Shown piece after piece: positions 18,039 through 26,745 of a stretch of 64,000 nt of DNA. Positions within the stretch are counted from its first letter, which is position 1, and the number at the start of each line of letters is the position of its first letter. Both the position numbers and the translations under genes were made by a program. The stretch comes from Berkiella sp964502705 (GTDB lineage: Bacteria > Pseudomonadota > Gammaproteobacteria > Berkiellales > Berkiellaceae). The notes beneath the pieces were generated by a model. The model made no database searches. It worked only from the letters and a program-made list of their open reading frames with translations, and was not told the DNA's origin. The DNA is taken from positions 9,937 to 73,936 of the forward strand of contig CAZCXZ010000002.1 in assembly GCA_964502705.1 (NCBI GenBank). The letters are read 5' to 3'.

Positions 18039-18065
18039 AAAAAGAGGGGCAATGCCCCTCTTTTT
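18039..18065 (+). terminator. Rho-independent terminator after the tolC/lapE gene
   Basis: AAAGAGGGGC ending at 18050 pairs with GCCCCTCTTT starting at 18054 around a 3-base loop AAT, and the 3' arm runs into T bases to 18065. This separates the lapBC-tolC transcript from lapG, which begins 35 bases later. Confidence 0.92.
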
Positions 18066-18099
18066 GTTTCCAAATAATTCTTGGGACCCTATCTGATAC

Positions 18100-18759
18100 A
18101 TGCGAAGACGACATTTTTTAGTATTAATCCTTGCCTCTTTTATTTGCCTAGTAAGTGCTTTGGAGTTCAGCCAAAGTTATCTAGATCAAATTGGTAAGCA
18201 ATATGGTGAGTACGCTAAACGTCGAGTTATCTCTTGGCAAAACATTCTCAAAAACGACAAAAATGAACCTGAACTTAAAAAGTTAGAAGTAGTTAATCAA
18301 TTTTTTAACCTTTTAGAATATCGCTCTGATATCCATCAATGGGGAAGAGAAGATTACTGGGCAACCCCGTTAGAATTTTTAGTGGCAGGCGGGGGTGATT
18401 GTGAAGATTATACCGTGGCTAAGTACTTCACATTGATAGAATTGGGCGTACCAGACGACAAGTTACTCATAACCTATGTTAAACATTTACAGCTGAATGT
18501 AGCGCATATGGTTCTTTCGTATTATCCAACACCTGAAAGCACGCCCTTAATTTTGGATAATTACAACAAAGAGATTTTACCTGCAGATAAAAGAATGGAT
18601 CTGCAGCCCATTTATGGTTTTAACGGTAAAGGGTTATGGGCCGCAAAACAGCGGGGCTTAGGGAACAAACTCGGCAAAGCAAGTGATTTGAAAAGATGGT
18701 CTGATCTAGAAGGCCGAATGAAAGATGGCACAATTGGCAAATTTAATCGAATTGAATAA
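18100..18759 (+). CDS. lapG: LapG-like periplasmic cysteine protease (bacterial transglutaminase-like, BTLCP)
   Basis: The 219-residue protein has an N-terminal hydrophobic export signal (about 1-22). It then matches the LapG/BTLCP fold with a full triad: Cys101 in GGGDCEDYT, His136 in NVAHMVLSYY and Asp153 in LILDNYN. The acidic residues after the Cys (ED) are part of the calcium site known in LapG. LapG enzymes cut a di-alanine site near the N-terminus of LapA-type adhesins, releasing them from the surface. It is 30 bases upstream of lapD, the usual pair. No good Shine-Dalgarno sequence precedes this ATG, so initiation may be weak. Confidence 0.92.
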   Translation: MRRRHFLVLILASFICLVSALEFSQSYLDQIGKQYGEYAKRRVISWQNILKNDKNEPELKKLEVVNQFFNLLEYRSDIHQWGREDYWATPLEFLVAGGGDCEDYTVAKYFTLIELGVPDDKLLITYVKHLQLNVAHMVLSYYPTPESTPLILDNYNKEILPADKRMDLQPIYGFNGKGLWAAKQRGLGNKLGKASDLKRWSDLEGRMKDGTIGKFNRIE

Positions 18760-18788
18760 TGCGCATTGGCAAAGACTAGGAGAATAAA

Positions 18789-20732
18789 ATGACCTTAACT
18801 AAGCAATTATTATTATCAGGGATGATAGTTTTACTCTGCTTATTTGCTGGCATGATTACATATGTCGTCAGAAACACGCAGACTTTTCTCGATCAGCAAC
18901 TTGCCTCACATGCGCAAGATACCGCAACCGCTTTAGGCATGAGCTTAACGCTGACAATGAAAAATAACGATGTGATCACGGCCAATCGAATTGTTGATGC
19001 CGTTTTTGATCGCGGTTATTACCGGACTATCGAAATTTTAAATTCGAATGGTACGCCAATTGTAGAACGCCACCTTGATGTGAAAGTTGCGGATGTTCCC
19101 GAATTCTTTATTGATGCTTTACCCATCAACACGCAGAGCAAAGAAGCAGTCATTATGGATGGCTGGAAAAAAGTTGGGAAAGTGATTATTGAAAGTAACC
19201 CCGGCTTTGCATATCAACAAATTTGGCTCACCTTTATAGAATCGGTTAAATGGCTTCTGATGACAGGTGTGATTGCCGTGTTACTGGGTGGCGGATTGTT
19301 ATACATTATTCTGCGTCCATTACGTTCGATTACCAAACAAGCTGCAGCGATTTGTAATCAACAGTTTACCATTCAAGAATCTCTGCCTTGGACGTTAGAT
19401 TTGCGACAAGTGGTTTTGGCAATGAATCGCATGTCTAGTCGTTTGAAGAGTTTATTTGAAGAACAAGCGCAAGTTTCAGAAAGGCTCCGAGAGCAAGCTT
19501 ATGTTGATCCTGTGACGCATTTAGGCAATCGTCGCTATTTCGATATGCAATTTGAGCACATCTTAAATGATGAAGAGAAATCTGATACGGGTATTCTTTG
19601 CTTGATTGAATTAAAGCAATTCAAAGAGTACAACGATCAGTATGGTTACGAAGCCGGCGATACCTTGTTAAAAAACGTTGCACAAGTTGTTACTGAATCG
19701 ATTGCACCATATGAGAATACAATCTCTGCAAATAAAGGGGCCAGCTTTTTCATCGTTTTACCAGGTAAATCGAAAGCGGTTGGCGAAGAGGTTGCTAACC
19801 TTATCTGTAAGCGGTTCAATGATTTTGAAACCAAAGGAATGAGTAAAACAAAATCGATTGCGAATATTGGCGTCACCGAATTCACTTCCAAATCGAATCA
19901 AAAAGAGGTTCTCTCACGTGCCGATATGGCATTGCGTTCTGCGCAAACACAAGGTGCCAACAGTTGGTCAATGGCCGCGAATGATCAGCAAAATGTGCAT
20001 GGCGCGCTTGAATGGGGTGCTATTTTTGATAAAGCCATCAATGAAAATAGTATTGTGTTGCATTTTCAAGAGGTACAAAACTGGCGTGACCCCAACCAGA
20101 AAATTTATGAAACCTTGCTGCGTTTACCTTTAGAGAATAATCAGCTGGTCTCTGCAGGGGTATTTATGCCAATGGCAGAGCGACTTAATCAAATCATGGC
20201 TTTAGATAAATTGGTCATAGACAATGTGATTAATAGAATTCAAATGAGTGATGCTAATCATGTTTTTTCAGTGAATCTTTCTGCCAGTGCCTTTGATGAT
20301 GAGTCTTTTAAAAGATGGTTGTTAGATCGTTTGAAATCGTTAGGTAAAAAATCCAACCGCTTGATCATTGAATTGCCTGAATATGGTGTCATAAACCGAA
20401 TCGATACGATACGAAGCTTTTTCCTCAAAGTGGCAGAACTAGGCGCTAAGACGGCAATTGATCATTATGGCAAAAACTTTAGCTCATTCTCTTATCTGTA
20501 TAACTTGAAATGCCATTACCTTAAAATTGATGGTGGCTTTATCAGAGGCATACCGATGAGTGATGAGAATCAATTTTTTGTTAGAAGCCTTATTGATATT
20601 GCCCATAGCCTCGATATTCTCGTGATAGCCGAGTCGGTGGAAACTGAGCAGGAATATCGGACTTTACAACAGCTAAAAGTGGATGGTGTGCAGGGTTACT
20701 ACGTTGGCAAACCAACCTTGATTGATTTTTAG
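18789..20732 (+). CDS. lapD: LapD-like inside-out c-di-GMP receptor (degenerate GGDEF-EAL)
   Basis: The 647-residue membrane protein has one N-terminal helix (about 5-28), a periplasmic output domain (about 30-150) of LapD/MoxY type, a second helix (about 152-175), a HAMP segment, a GGDEF-like domain (about 236-400) and an EAL-like domain (about 405-647). Both enzymatic sites are degraded: the GGDEF motif is replaced by sequence around NKGASFF, and the EAL motif reads ETL (YETLLRLP). This is what is expected of LapD, which binds c-di-GMP in the EAL domain without making or degrading it and then sequesters LapG in the periplasm. AGGAGA lies 5-6 bases before the start. It directly follows lapG. 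Confidence 0.92.
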   Translation: MTLTKQLLLSGMIVLLCLFAGMITYVVRNTQTFLDQQLASHAQDTATALGMSLTLTMKNNDVITANRIVDAVFDRGYYRTIEILNSNGTPIVERHLDVKVADVPEFFIDALPINTQSKEAVIMDGWKKVGKVIIESNPGFAYQQIWLTFIESVKWLLMTGVIAVLLGGGLLYIILRPLRSITKQAAAICNQQFTIQESLPWTLDLRQVVLAMNRMSSRLKSLFEEQAQVSERLREQAYVDPVTHLGNRRYFDMQFEHILNDEEKSDTGILCLIELKQFKEYNDQYGYEAGDTLLKNVAQVVTESIAPYENTISANKGASFFIVLPGKSKAVGEEVANLICKRFNDFETKGMSKTKSIANIGVTEFTSKSNQKEVLSRADMALRSAQTQGANSWSMAANDQQNVHGALEWGAIFDKAINENSIVLHFQEVQNWRDPNQKIYETLLRLPLENNQLVSAGVFMPMAERLNQIMALDKLVIDNVINRIQMSDANHVFSVNLSASAFDDESFKRWLLDRLKSLGKKSNRLIIELPEYGVINRIDTIRSFFLKVAELGAKTAIDHYGKNFSSFSYLYNLKCHYLKIDGGFIRGIPMSDENQFFVRSLIDIAHSLDILVIAESVETEQEYRTLQQLKVDGVQGYYVGKPTLIDF

Positions 20733-20802
20733 TTCTTGCAAGGTGCACGTGAATGCCTTAGGGTTGTTTCTTAATTGAGAAAAAGAATAAAAGATTAGGT
20801 AA

Positions 20803-22131
20803 ATGACTGGCAAAATGTCTCTACCAAACGGCCATCAGAATACGGCTTCATCGTCTTTTTTTAGCGTTAGCGTACTGCCATGGATTATTTGTGGGCTGGC
20901 AGCGGCTTTCTATTGCTATGAATATCTACTGCGGATCACGCCGGGACTCATGGTCCCTGAGCTGCAAAGAGCCTTTAGCGTTCATGGACAATATCTCGAT
21001 GCCACCTTAATAGGGCATCTCAGCGCCTTCTATTATTACTCTTATACCCCTATGCAATTACCCGTCGGCTTATTTATGGATCGCTATGGTCCACGCCGCA
21101 TTTTAACCTTGGCCGTGATCTGCTGTGCCTTGGGTACCGCTTTCTTTGGCATGACGCAATCTTGGTGGGTTGCCGCATTCGGGCGCTTCTGGATCGGTTT
21201 CGGATCGGCTTTCGCTTTTGTTGGTGTAATGAAACTTGCTTCAACCTGGTTGCCTGCTAATCGCTTTGCTTTAGTTTCAGGCCTCGCAACGACATTAGGT
21301 ATGGTCGGCGCTATGATAGGTGGCGTGCTATTGACCGACCTCATACAAAGCATGGGGTGGCGTGAGACCATTATCTATTCAAGTTATGCTGGCTTTATTT
21401 TGGTGCCCGTTATTTGGTTTGTGGTTCGAGATGCACCGGCTCACCAGGTTGCTGAGCTAAAGAGAGCTTCGACTTCTGTCGATTACCGACAGCTTTGGCA
21501 AGAAATTAAGGCTTCTTTAAAGAACCCACAAATTTGGATCAATGGCGTTATTGGTGGTCTATTAATGACCCCCACCATGGTATTCCCTGAATTATGGGGA
21601 AAGCTTTATTTGCAGACTGTTCATCACTTTGATGCTGGCGAAGCCTCACGCTCAGTGATGATGATATTTTTAGGTTGGGCAGTCGGTGGGCCTTTGGCAG
21701 GTTTCTTGTCGGATTTCACTCGACGTAGAAAGATCCCGCTAGTGATTGGGGCTTTATTAACCACGGTATTGTTGTTGACCTTCCTTTATTACCCAGGTCT
21801 AACACCTTTCATGGTCAAAGTGCTCATGTTCTTTATTGGTGTTGCATCCAGTGTGGAAGTGATTTGTTTTGCCATAGGGCGTGAAAACTGCCCATCCAGC
21901 ATCGCAGGAACGGCGGTTGCGGTAACCAATTNNNNNNNNNNCGTAGCGAAAATTTTGGATATCACCTGGGATGGCGTGCTGATTGATCAGGCGAAAGTTT
22001 ACTCAGTTGGAAGCTACCAAACGTCAATGATGGTATTACCGATTGCAACGTTATTGGCCCTGTTACTCTGCTTCTTCTTGAAAGAGACTTATTGCCGCCC
22101 AGTGGAAACCTTGGACAGCAATCCCAAGTAG
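20803..22131 (+). CDS. MFS transporter, interrupted by an assembly gap
   Basis: This 12-helix major facilitator has a FYCYEYLLRITPGLMVPEL N-terminal helix, GLFMDRYGPRR in the position of motif A and FGRFWIGFGSAFAFVG in helix 4. The C-terminal part includes WDGVLIDQ, YSVGSYQTSM and a final FFLKETY. The substrate cannot be named. Ten unknown bases at 21932-21941 keep the frame open. Between the conserved AVAVTN and KILDITWDG there is room for only about six residues, whereas MFS proteins of this type normally have a longer stretch completing helix 11, so the gap is probably larger than ten bases. The start could also be the in-frame ATG at 20815. Confidence 0.8.
   Translation: MTGKMSLPNGHQNTASSSFFSVSVLPWIICGLAAAFYCYEYLLRITPGLMVPELQRAFSVHGQYLDATLIGHLSAFYYYSYTPMQLPVGLFMDRYGPRRILTLAVICCALGTAFFGMTQSWWVAAFGRFWIGFGSAFAFVGVMKLASTWLPANRFALVSGLATTLGMVGAMIGGVLLTDLIQSMGWRETIIYSSYAGFILVPVIWFVVRDAPAHQVAELKRASTSVDYRQLWQEIKASLKNPQIWINGVIGGLLMTPTMVFPELWGKLYLQTVHHFDAGEASRSVMMIFLGWAVGGPLAGFLSDFTRRRKIPLVIGALLTTVLLLTFLYYPGLTPFMVKVLMFFIGVASSVEVICFAIGRENCPSSIAGTAVAVTNXXXXVAKILDITWDGVLIDQAKVYSVGSYQTSMMVLPIATLLALLLCFFLKETYCRPVETLDSNPK
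21932..21941. other. Assembly gap (10 N)
   Basis: Ten consecutive N bases lie inside the MFS gene. A round figure of ten is usually a placeholder between contigs, so the true distance is uncertain and the junction is not proven. Confidence 0.98.
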
Positions 22132-22173
22132 GTTAATACTTAAGACAGGCTTGGGAAGCAAGGGCTTGATCAC

Positions 22174-22575
22174 ATGGAACGTTCCCTTCAAGGCGTGTTA
22201 GTTGCTACAGTACTGTCCAGTTTAATGGGCTGTGTAGCTATTGAACCGAGTCAACGTGCTCAACGCGTGATCCCAGCTTACCCTGAAATGGTTGCTAAAT
22301 GCTCATTTCTGGGAGGCGTAACTGGCTGTTCTAAAATGCTAGGCTTTCCACCACTAGGAGAGCAATTAGCCCGCTTTCAGGCACTGGATGACGCTGCTAA
22401 ATTAGGGGCAACGCATATTGTTTGGACAGACATTTACGGTGGCCTATCGCCAACCGCAACAGGTAGAGCTTACTACTGTGATCCAGACAAAGATCTACCC
22501 CGTACCTTTCATTACGTCGATCAATACTTGCGTATACACCGCTATCCCTATGATGGTGAAAAAGAAGGTTACTAA
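22174..22575 (+). CDS. Small lipoprotein, DUF4156-like
   Basis: The 133-residue protein has a signal peptide and lipobox (LSSLMGC, acylated Cys at about residue 20). The mature part has CSFLGGVTGCS, AAKLGATHIVW and GRAYYC, the pattern of DUF4156-type lipoproteins with conserved Cys and a GATHIVW core. Function is unknown for the family. It is likely anchored in the outer membrane, since no Asp follows the Cys. It is 42 bases after the MFS gene. Its TAA stop forms the left end of a 24-base perfect palindrome. Confidence 0.75.
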   Translation: MERSLQGVLVATVLSSLMGCVAIEPSQRAQRVIPAYPEMVAKCSFLGGVTGCSKMLGFPPLGEQLARFQALDDAAKLGATHIVWTDIYGGLSPTATGRAYYCDPDKDLPRTFHYVDQYLRIHRYPYDGEKEGY

Positions 22576-22620
22576 TTAAGTTAATTAACTTAATTAAATG
22601 ACATATATTTATTCATTTAA
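22573..22620. repeat. 24-base perfect palindrome followed by a second inverted repeat
   Basis: Bases 22573-22596 are a perfect palindrome with half-site TAATTAAGTTAA and no spacer. Bases 22594-22601 (TTAAATGA) and 22613-22620 (TCATTTAA) form a second perfect inverted repeat with an 11-base loop. Neither is followed by a T tract. They lie about 40-85 bases upstream of a TATAAT element and the exporter operon, a plausible activator or repressor site. Composition is nearly pure A/T, which raises the chance of accidental symmetry. Confidence 0.6.
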
Positions 22621-22655
22621 CTCATTATTCTGTATCGCAATAATCAACAAATCGT

Positions 22656-22661
22656 TATAAT
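22656..22661 (+). promoter_or_regulatory. Candidate -10 element for the CvaAB-type exporter operon
   Basis: A consensus TATAAT lies 36 bases before the ATG of the membrane fusion protein gene. No good -35 hexamer is found at 16-18 bases, which would fit an activator-dependent promoter using the upstream palindromes. Confidence 0.4.
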
Positions 22662-22697
22662 AGCCTCCTTTATTGGTTGAGCGATTGAATAGCATTT

Positions 22698-23951
22698 ATG
22701 TCATCATCCCTTTTTCGCAAAGAAGCACTTGAACACCGCAAAGACAGATTATTTGGCGATGTCATTTTATTGCAGCCATTGTCGATGACAGCTCTTGTTG
22801 GCGTTGTGGTTTTTGTTTGTTTAATGATACTTGCTATCCTGTTTTGGGGTAGCTATGCACGTAAAGAAACCGTGCAGGGTTATTTAGTCCCAGATAAGGG
22901 GATTGTAAAAACCTACGCGCCTCAAGTTGGCACGATCGCGAAAGTACACGTGCGAGAAGGTGATGAAGTTAAAGAAGGCGATGCACTCATCACGATGATC
23001 TCCGAGCGCGGCATGCAAGGTGGTAGTGATATTGACACCTTATTATTAAAAGAACTCTCCGCAACCGAAGCGCACCAATTAGAAAGAATCAAAGCGGAGA
23101 AGTCTTTACATACCTCAGAAATTTTCCGTTTAAATACGCAAATCGAAGGTTTACAAAAAGAATTAGGGCAAATTGAGCAAAGCTTACGTGCCCAAGAAGA
23201 CAGACTGCAAATCATGCAAACGCGTGTTAATGGTGCTAAAAAACTATTAGATAGCAAAAACCTTTCTCAGAACGATTATCAAAAGATCTATGAAGAATCC
23301 TTAGTTCAAAAGCAACAATATCAAGAATTGCAAAGAGCCAAAAGCTCAAGACAAAATGCCTTGTCGCAAACGAAATCTGAATTAGAACAATTGCCGATTA
23401 AAACGGAATCGCGCGTCAACGAAATCCAGAACGCCATTTCTGAACTCAAGCAACGTCATGCTGAAGTTGCTGGGCGTCGTGCTTTAGAAATTCGCTCACC
23501 GGTAAGTGGCACGGTTACCGCACTTCAAGCAAGAGACGGTCAATGGCAAGCAACCAATACACCATTATTAGCGGTTATGCCCAAAGATGCGCAATTACAA
23601 GTTGAGCTGTTTGTGCCATCGCGTGCCATCGGTTTCATCGCAAAAGATCAGCGTGTGAAAGTGCGTTTTGCCGCTTTCCCATACCAACGTTTTGGGATCT
23701 ACGAAGGTAAAATTGCGATTATCTCAAAGCACGTTTTGCTGCCTTCTGAATTACCTACACCGTTAGTTGAGCTTAAAGAGCCCGTTTACCGCCTGACCGT
23801 CAATTTAGATCAACAGTATGTGAATGCTTACGGCAAAGCCTTTCCTTTGCAAGCAGGGATGTCCTTAGAAGCGGATATTATTTTAGAAAATCAAACCTTG
23901 TTCCAGTGGATATTGGATCCCTTAACTAGCTTGAAAGGAAGGATGTCATGA
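22698..23951 (+). CDS. HlyD-family membrane fusion protein of colicin V (CvaA) type
   Basis: The 417-residue adaptor has a single membrane helix (about 33-55), a lipoyl half-motif (YAPQVGTIAKVHVREGDEV), a coiled-coil hairpin (about 115-250), a second lipoyl half (EIRSPVSGTVTALQ) and a C-terminal barrel ending GMSLEADIILENQTLFQWILDPL. The short N-terminal region (FRKEALEHRKDRLFGDVILLQPLS) is characteristic of CvaA/RaxA-type proteins rather than of HlyD or LapC. It overlaps the next gene, a C39-peptidase ABC transporter, by 4 bases, and the two should form an exporter for small peptides made with a double-glycine leader. The outer-membrane partner could be the TolC-type protein at 16586. Confidence 0.85.
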   Translation: MSSSLFRKEALEHRKDRLFGDVILLQPLSMTALVGVVVFVCLMILAILFWGSYARKETVQGYLVPDKGIVKTYAPQVGTIAKVHVREGDEVKEGDALITMISERGMQGGSDIDTLLLKELSATEAHQLERIKAEKSLHTSEIFRLNTQIEGLQKELGQIEQSLRAQEDRLQIMQTRVNGAKKLLDSKNLSQNDYQKIYEESLVQKQQYQELQRAKSSRQNALSQTKSELEQLPIKTESRVNEIQNAISELKQRHAEVAGRRALEIRSPVSGTVTALQARDGQWQATNTPLLAVMPKDAQLQVELFVPSRAIGFIAKDQRVKVRFAAFPYQRFGIYEGKIAIISKHVLLPSELPTPLVELKEPVYRLTVNLDQQYVNAYGKAFPLQAGMSLEADIILENQTLFQWILDPLTSLKGRMS

Positions 23952-26095
23952 ACAATCCTTTATCGCTCCTAAATTTTTCAGGCAAGCGACGCTTGCCGGT
24001 AACCCTGCAAACCGAGATGGCCGAATGTGGTCTGGCGTGTTTAGCCATGGTTGCAAGCTATCACGGTCATGAAATTGACCTCAATACCTTGCGACGGTTA
24101 TATCCGATTTCCTTACGCGGCACGACGTTACATACGCTAATGCAAACGGCTGACAAAATGGACTTTGCTTGTCGTCCATTGCGTCTAGAATTAGATCAGC
24201 TCGATCAATTACGTACCCCTACGATATTACATTGGGATATGAATCACTTTGTGGTCCTTAAAAGTGTTAGTAAAAACCACATCGTCATTCACGACCCTGC
24301 CCAGGGAATGCGTAAAATTAATATTAATGAAGTATCCAAGCACTTTACGGGTGTGGCATTAGAATTAATTCCGACACCTAAATTCACACCTAAAAATGAA
24401 GTGCGTAAAATCCCGTTTTATACGTTTTGGCAACGAACCGTTGGCCTAAAGCGGGCGATGCTGCAGGTTTTCTTGTTATCAGTCGGCTTACAGTTATTTT
24501 CTTTAATAAGCCCTCAGTACATGCAGTTGGTGGTCGACAATGTGTTGCTGAGCCATGACGTACACTTTCTAAAAGTATTAGCCCTGGGTTTCTTGTTGCT
24601 CATGGTGATTGAAGTCGGTACCACCTCGCTACGCTCATTATTAGTGATGAGCTTTAGTAGCATGCTAAACATTCAGATGGCCACGAATCTATTCCGCCAT
24701 TTGATCCGCTTACCGTTACCGTATTTTGAAAAACGCCATATCGGGGATATTGTTTCGCGCTTTGGTTCATTGGGCCAAATCGAAAAATTACTCACAACAG
24801 GCATTGTGCAGGCTATCGTCGATGGCATGATGGCAATTGCTACCGCTATCATGCTCTTTATATATGCGCCCTTTTTAGCTTCCGTTGTAATGGTCGCATT
24901 GGTTATTTATGCCATGATCCGCTTTGCATGGTATCGCCCGTTAAAAGCCATTACCGAAGAAAGCATTATTACCGGTGCCAAAGAAAATACCAATTTCATG
25001 GAAACCATCCGTGCTACACAGAGTATTAAGATTTTCGGTAAAGAAACACAGCGCCAAGTGTTATGGCAAAATCGTTATGCCGATAAGCTGAATACCGCGA
25101 TACGTTTAGGCAAAATGAAAATCGGCTTTAGCGCAATTAACTCCTTTTTGTTTGGTATTGAAGGGATTGTGGTCGTTTATATTGCTGCCAACCTGGTGCT
25201 TGGTGGTCAGCTTACCGTTGGTATGCTATTTGCGTTTATGTCTTATAAATCGCAGTTCACAGGTAAAGCCGTTGCCTTAATTGAAAACATGATCGAGTTG
25301 AAAATGCTCGGGCTGCATTTAGAGCGCTTAGGCGATATCGCGTTAGAAGAACAAGAAGTGTTAGATAGTGGTTTATTAGAAGCACCAAAACTAAAAGGTG
25401 CGATTCGTTTGGAAAACATCAGCTTCCGCTATAGCGACAACGAACCCAATATTCTTAACAATATTAACTTAACCATTAACGAGGGCGAGTCGGTCGCGAT
25501 TGTAGGCCCTTCAGGCTGTGGTAAAACCACCTTGATGAAGATCATGATGGGGTTATTTAAGCCATCTGAAGGTTCGGTTTATATTGATGACATGGAACTT
25601 GGCAAAATTGGGATCGGCAATTTCCGCGAGCAAGTGGGTGCGGTTATGCAAAATGACCAGCTACTATCTGGCTCAATCAGTGAAAATATTAGCTTCTTTG
25701 ATCCCCAGATTGACCATGCCCGTGTTGAGCACTGTGCCAAATTAGCGGTTGTGGCACATGATATTGCTGCAATGCCAATGACATATAACACGCTCATCGG
25801 TGATATGGGTATGACATTATCTGGTGGCCAAAAGCAGCGCGTGGTGTTGGCAAGAGCGCTTTATAAAGAACCCAAAATCCTTTTCCTAGACGAAGCAACC
25901 AGTCATTTAGATGTGGCATTAGAGCAAGCGGTTAACCATGCTGTGAAGCAATTGAATGTGACACGTGTGATCATTGCGCATCGTCCTGAGACCATACGCT
26001 CAGCTGACCGTATATTTGTCTTCACGCCACAAGGGTTAATTGAACAACCGAAAGTTGCTATGCCAGATCCGGTTGCTCCAGTAGAGCCAGCTTAA
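23948..26095 (+). CDS. Peptidase-containing ABC transporter (C39 family, CvaB-like)
   Basis: The 715-residue protein combines protease, membrane and ATPase domains. The N-terminal C39 peptidase (1-135) keeps all catalytic residues: Gln21 and Cys27 (QTEMAECGLAC), His100 (MNHFVVL) and Asp116 (IHDPAQG). It should cleave leader peptides after a double glycine during export. The membrane domain spans about 155-440. The ATPase has Walker A VGPSGCGKTT (about 519-528), signature LSGGQKQR and Walker B ILFLDEA. The active Cys separates it clearly from the protease-dead LapB at 11899. Family members export class II bacteriocins, microcins or processed signal peptides. No double-glycine precursor was found beside it, so the cargo is unknown. 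Confidence 0.9.
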   Translation: MNNPLSLLNFSGKRRLPVTLQTEMAECGLACLAMVASYHGHEIDLNTLRRLYPISLRGTTLHTLMQTADKMDFACRPLRLELDQLDQLRTPTILHWDMNHFVVLKSVSKNHIVIHDPAQGMRKININEVSKHFTGVALELIPTPKFTPKNEVRKIPFYTFWQRTVGLKRAMLQVFLLSVGLQLFSLISPQYMQLVVDNVLLSHDVHFLKVLALGFLLLMVIEVGTTSLRSLLVMSFSSMLNIQMATNLFRHLIRLPLPYFEKRHIGDIVSRFGSLGQIEKLLTTGIVQAIVDGMMAIATAIMLFIYAPFLASVVMVALVIYAMIRFAWYRPLKAITEESIITGAKENTNFMETIRATQSIKIFGKETQRQVLWQNRYADKLNTAIRLGKMKIGFSAINSFLFGIEGIVVVYIAANLVLGGQLTVGMLFAFMSYKSQFTGKAVALIENMIELKMLGLHLERLGDIALEEQEVLDSGLLEAPKLKGAIRLENISFRYSDNEPNILNNINLTINEGESVAIVGPSGCGKTTLMKIMMGLFKPSEGSVYIDDMELGKIGIGNFREQVGAVMQNDQLLSGSISENISFFDPQIDHARVEHCAKLAVVAHDIAAMPMTYNTLIGDMGMTLSGGQKQRVVLARALYKEPKILFLDEATSHLDVALEQAVNHAVKQLNVTRVIIAHRPETIRSADRIFVFTPQGLIEQPKVAMPDPVAPVEPA

Positions 26096-26109
26096 GTAAT
26101 TTAGTACCG

Positions 26110-26134
26110 TTTAAGCCGGTTTCCCCGGCTTAAA
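26110..26134. terminator. Hairpin between convergent genes, likely bidirectional terminator
   Basis: TTTAAGCCGG (26110-26119) pairs perfectly with CCGGCTTAAA (26125-26134) around a 5-base loop. The stem contains the TAA stop of the minus-strand gene. There is only a short T run on either side, so termination strength is uncertain. Confidence 0.65.
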
Positions 26135-26681
26135 GTGGTCGATGAGTACTGTAGGATAACTGTGTTGCTTCAGGTAGATTATTCTTAAGATGACATTCTG
26201 ACAATGCGATGGATAAGTCATAAGCAAAAGTCAAACTTGAAGACGACGTAGGGTTTGTATTGAGTAAATTTTTCAAGGTTGTGAGACTGTGTATTCTCGA
26301 GGCATCACACTCCTTTGGATTAATGTTACCTTTGCCCATAATCATCAGGCGTGGATGAATATTTAAAGCATCGGTAAGTGAAGCCATGGTGCTGCCATGA
26401 GCAACAATAGTTGCCTCTGGAAATTGCTCGAGCAATCCTTGAAGCAGTATTTTATTCGCAAGCGGATCAGCAGGTTTGCCATAATTGGATTCAACAATGA
26501 TCACATCGGTTTTATCAGGCAAATCGTAAGAAAATACTTCTCTCGCGTTGGTTTCAAAGCATCGGCCTTTTTCAGGTATTGGCAACAAGGTCAGATTCAG
26601 ATTGGGCACATGTTTGTTAAAATATGCCGATAAAAAGTTTGCATCACTTGAAGAGTGGACGATTATCAGCATTTTAGACAT
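26130..26681 (-). CDS. Hypothetical protein, alpha/beta fold
   Basis: I do not recognise this 183-residue protein. The N-terminal 120 residues alternate hydrophobic strands and helices (KMLIIVHSSSD, TDVIIVESNYG, ATIVAHGS, LMIMGKG), suggesting a Rossmann- or receiver-like three-layer fold. No phosphoacceptor or nucleotide-binding motif is clear. The C-terminal 50 residues are Ser/Thr/Asn-rich. No signal peptide or membrane segment is seen, so it should be cytoplasmic. It is the last gene of a minus-strand run and lies 64 bases after the ferritin-like hydrolase gene. The second codon-level Met (four residues in) is an alternative start. Confidence 0.6.
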   Translation of the reverse strand: MSKMLIIVHSSSDANFLSAYFNKHVPNLNLTLLPIPEKGRCFETNAREVFSYDLPDKTDVIIVESNYGKPADPLANKILLQGLLEQFPEATIVAHGSTMASLTDALNIHPRLMIMGKGNINPKECDASRIHSLTTLKNLLNTNPTSSSSLTFAYDLSIALSECHLKNNLPEATQLSYSTHRPL

Positions 26682-26745
26682 GGCTTGCTTCCAAAAGCCG
26701 GAAATACTAAATCAAATTCCTGACATAAACAAGTGAACCTACTTA

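Noticed and set aside
22598..22660. 20-codon ORF (starting MTYIYSFNSL) as the missing exporter substrate
   Set aside because: No double-glycine motif, no ribosome site, and it overlaps the palindromes and the -10 element.
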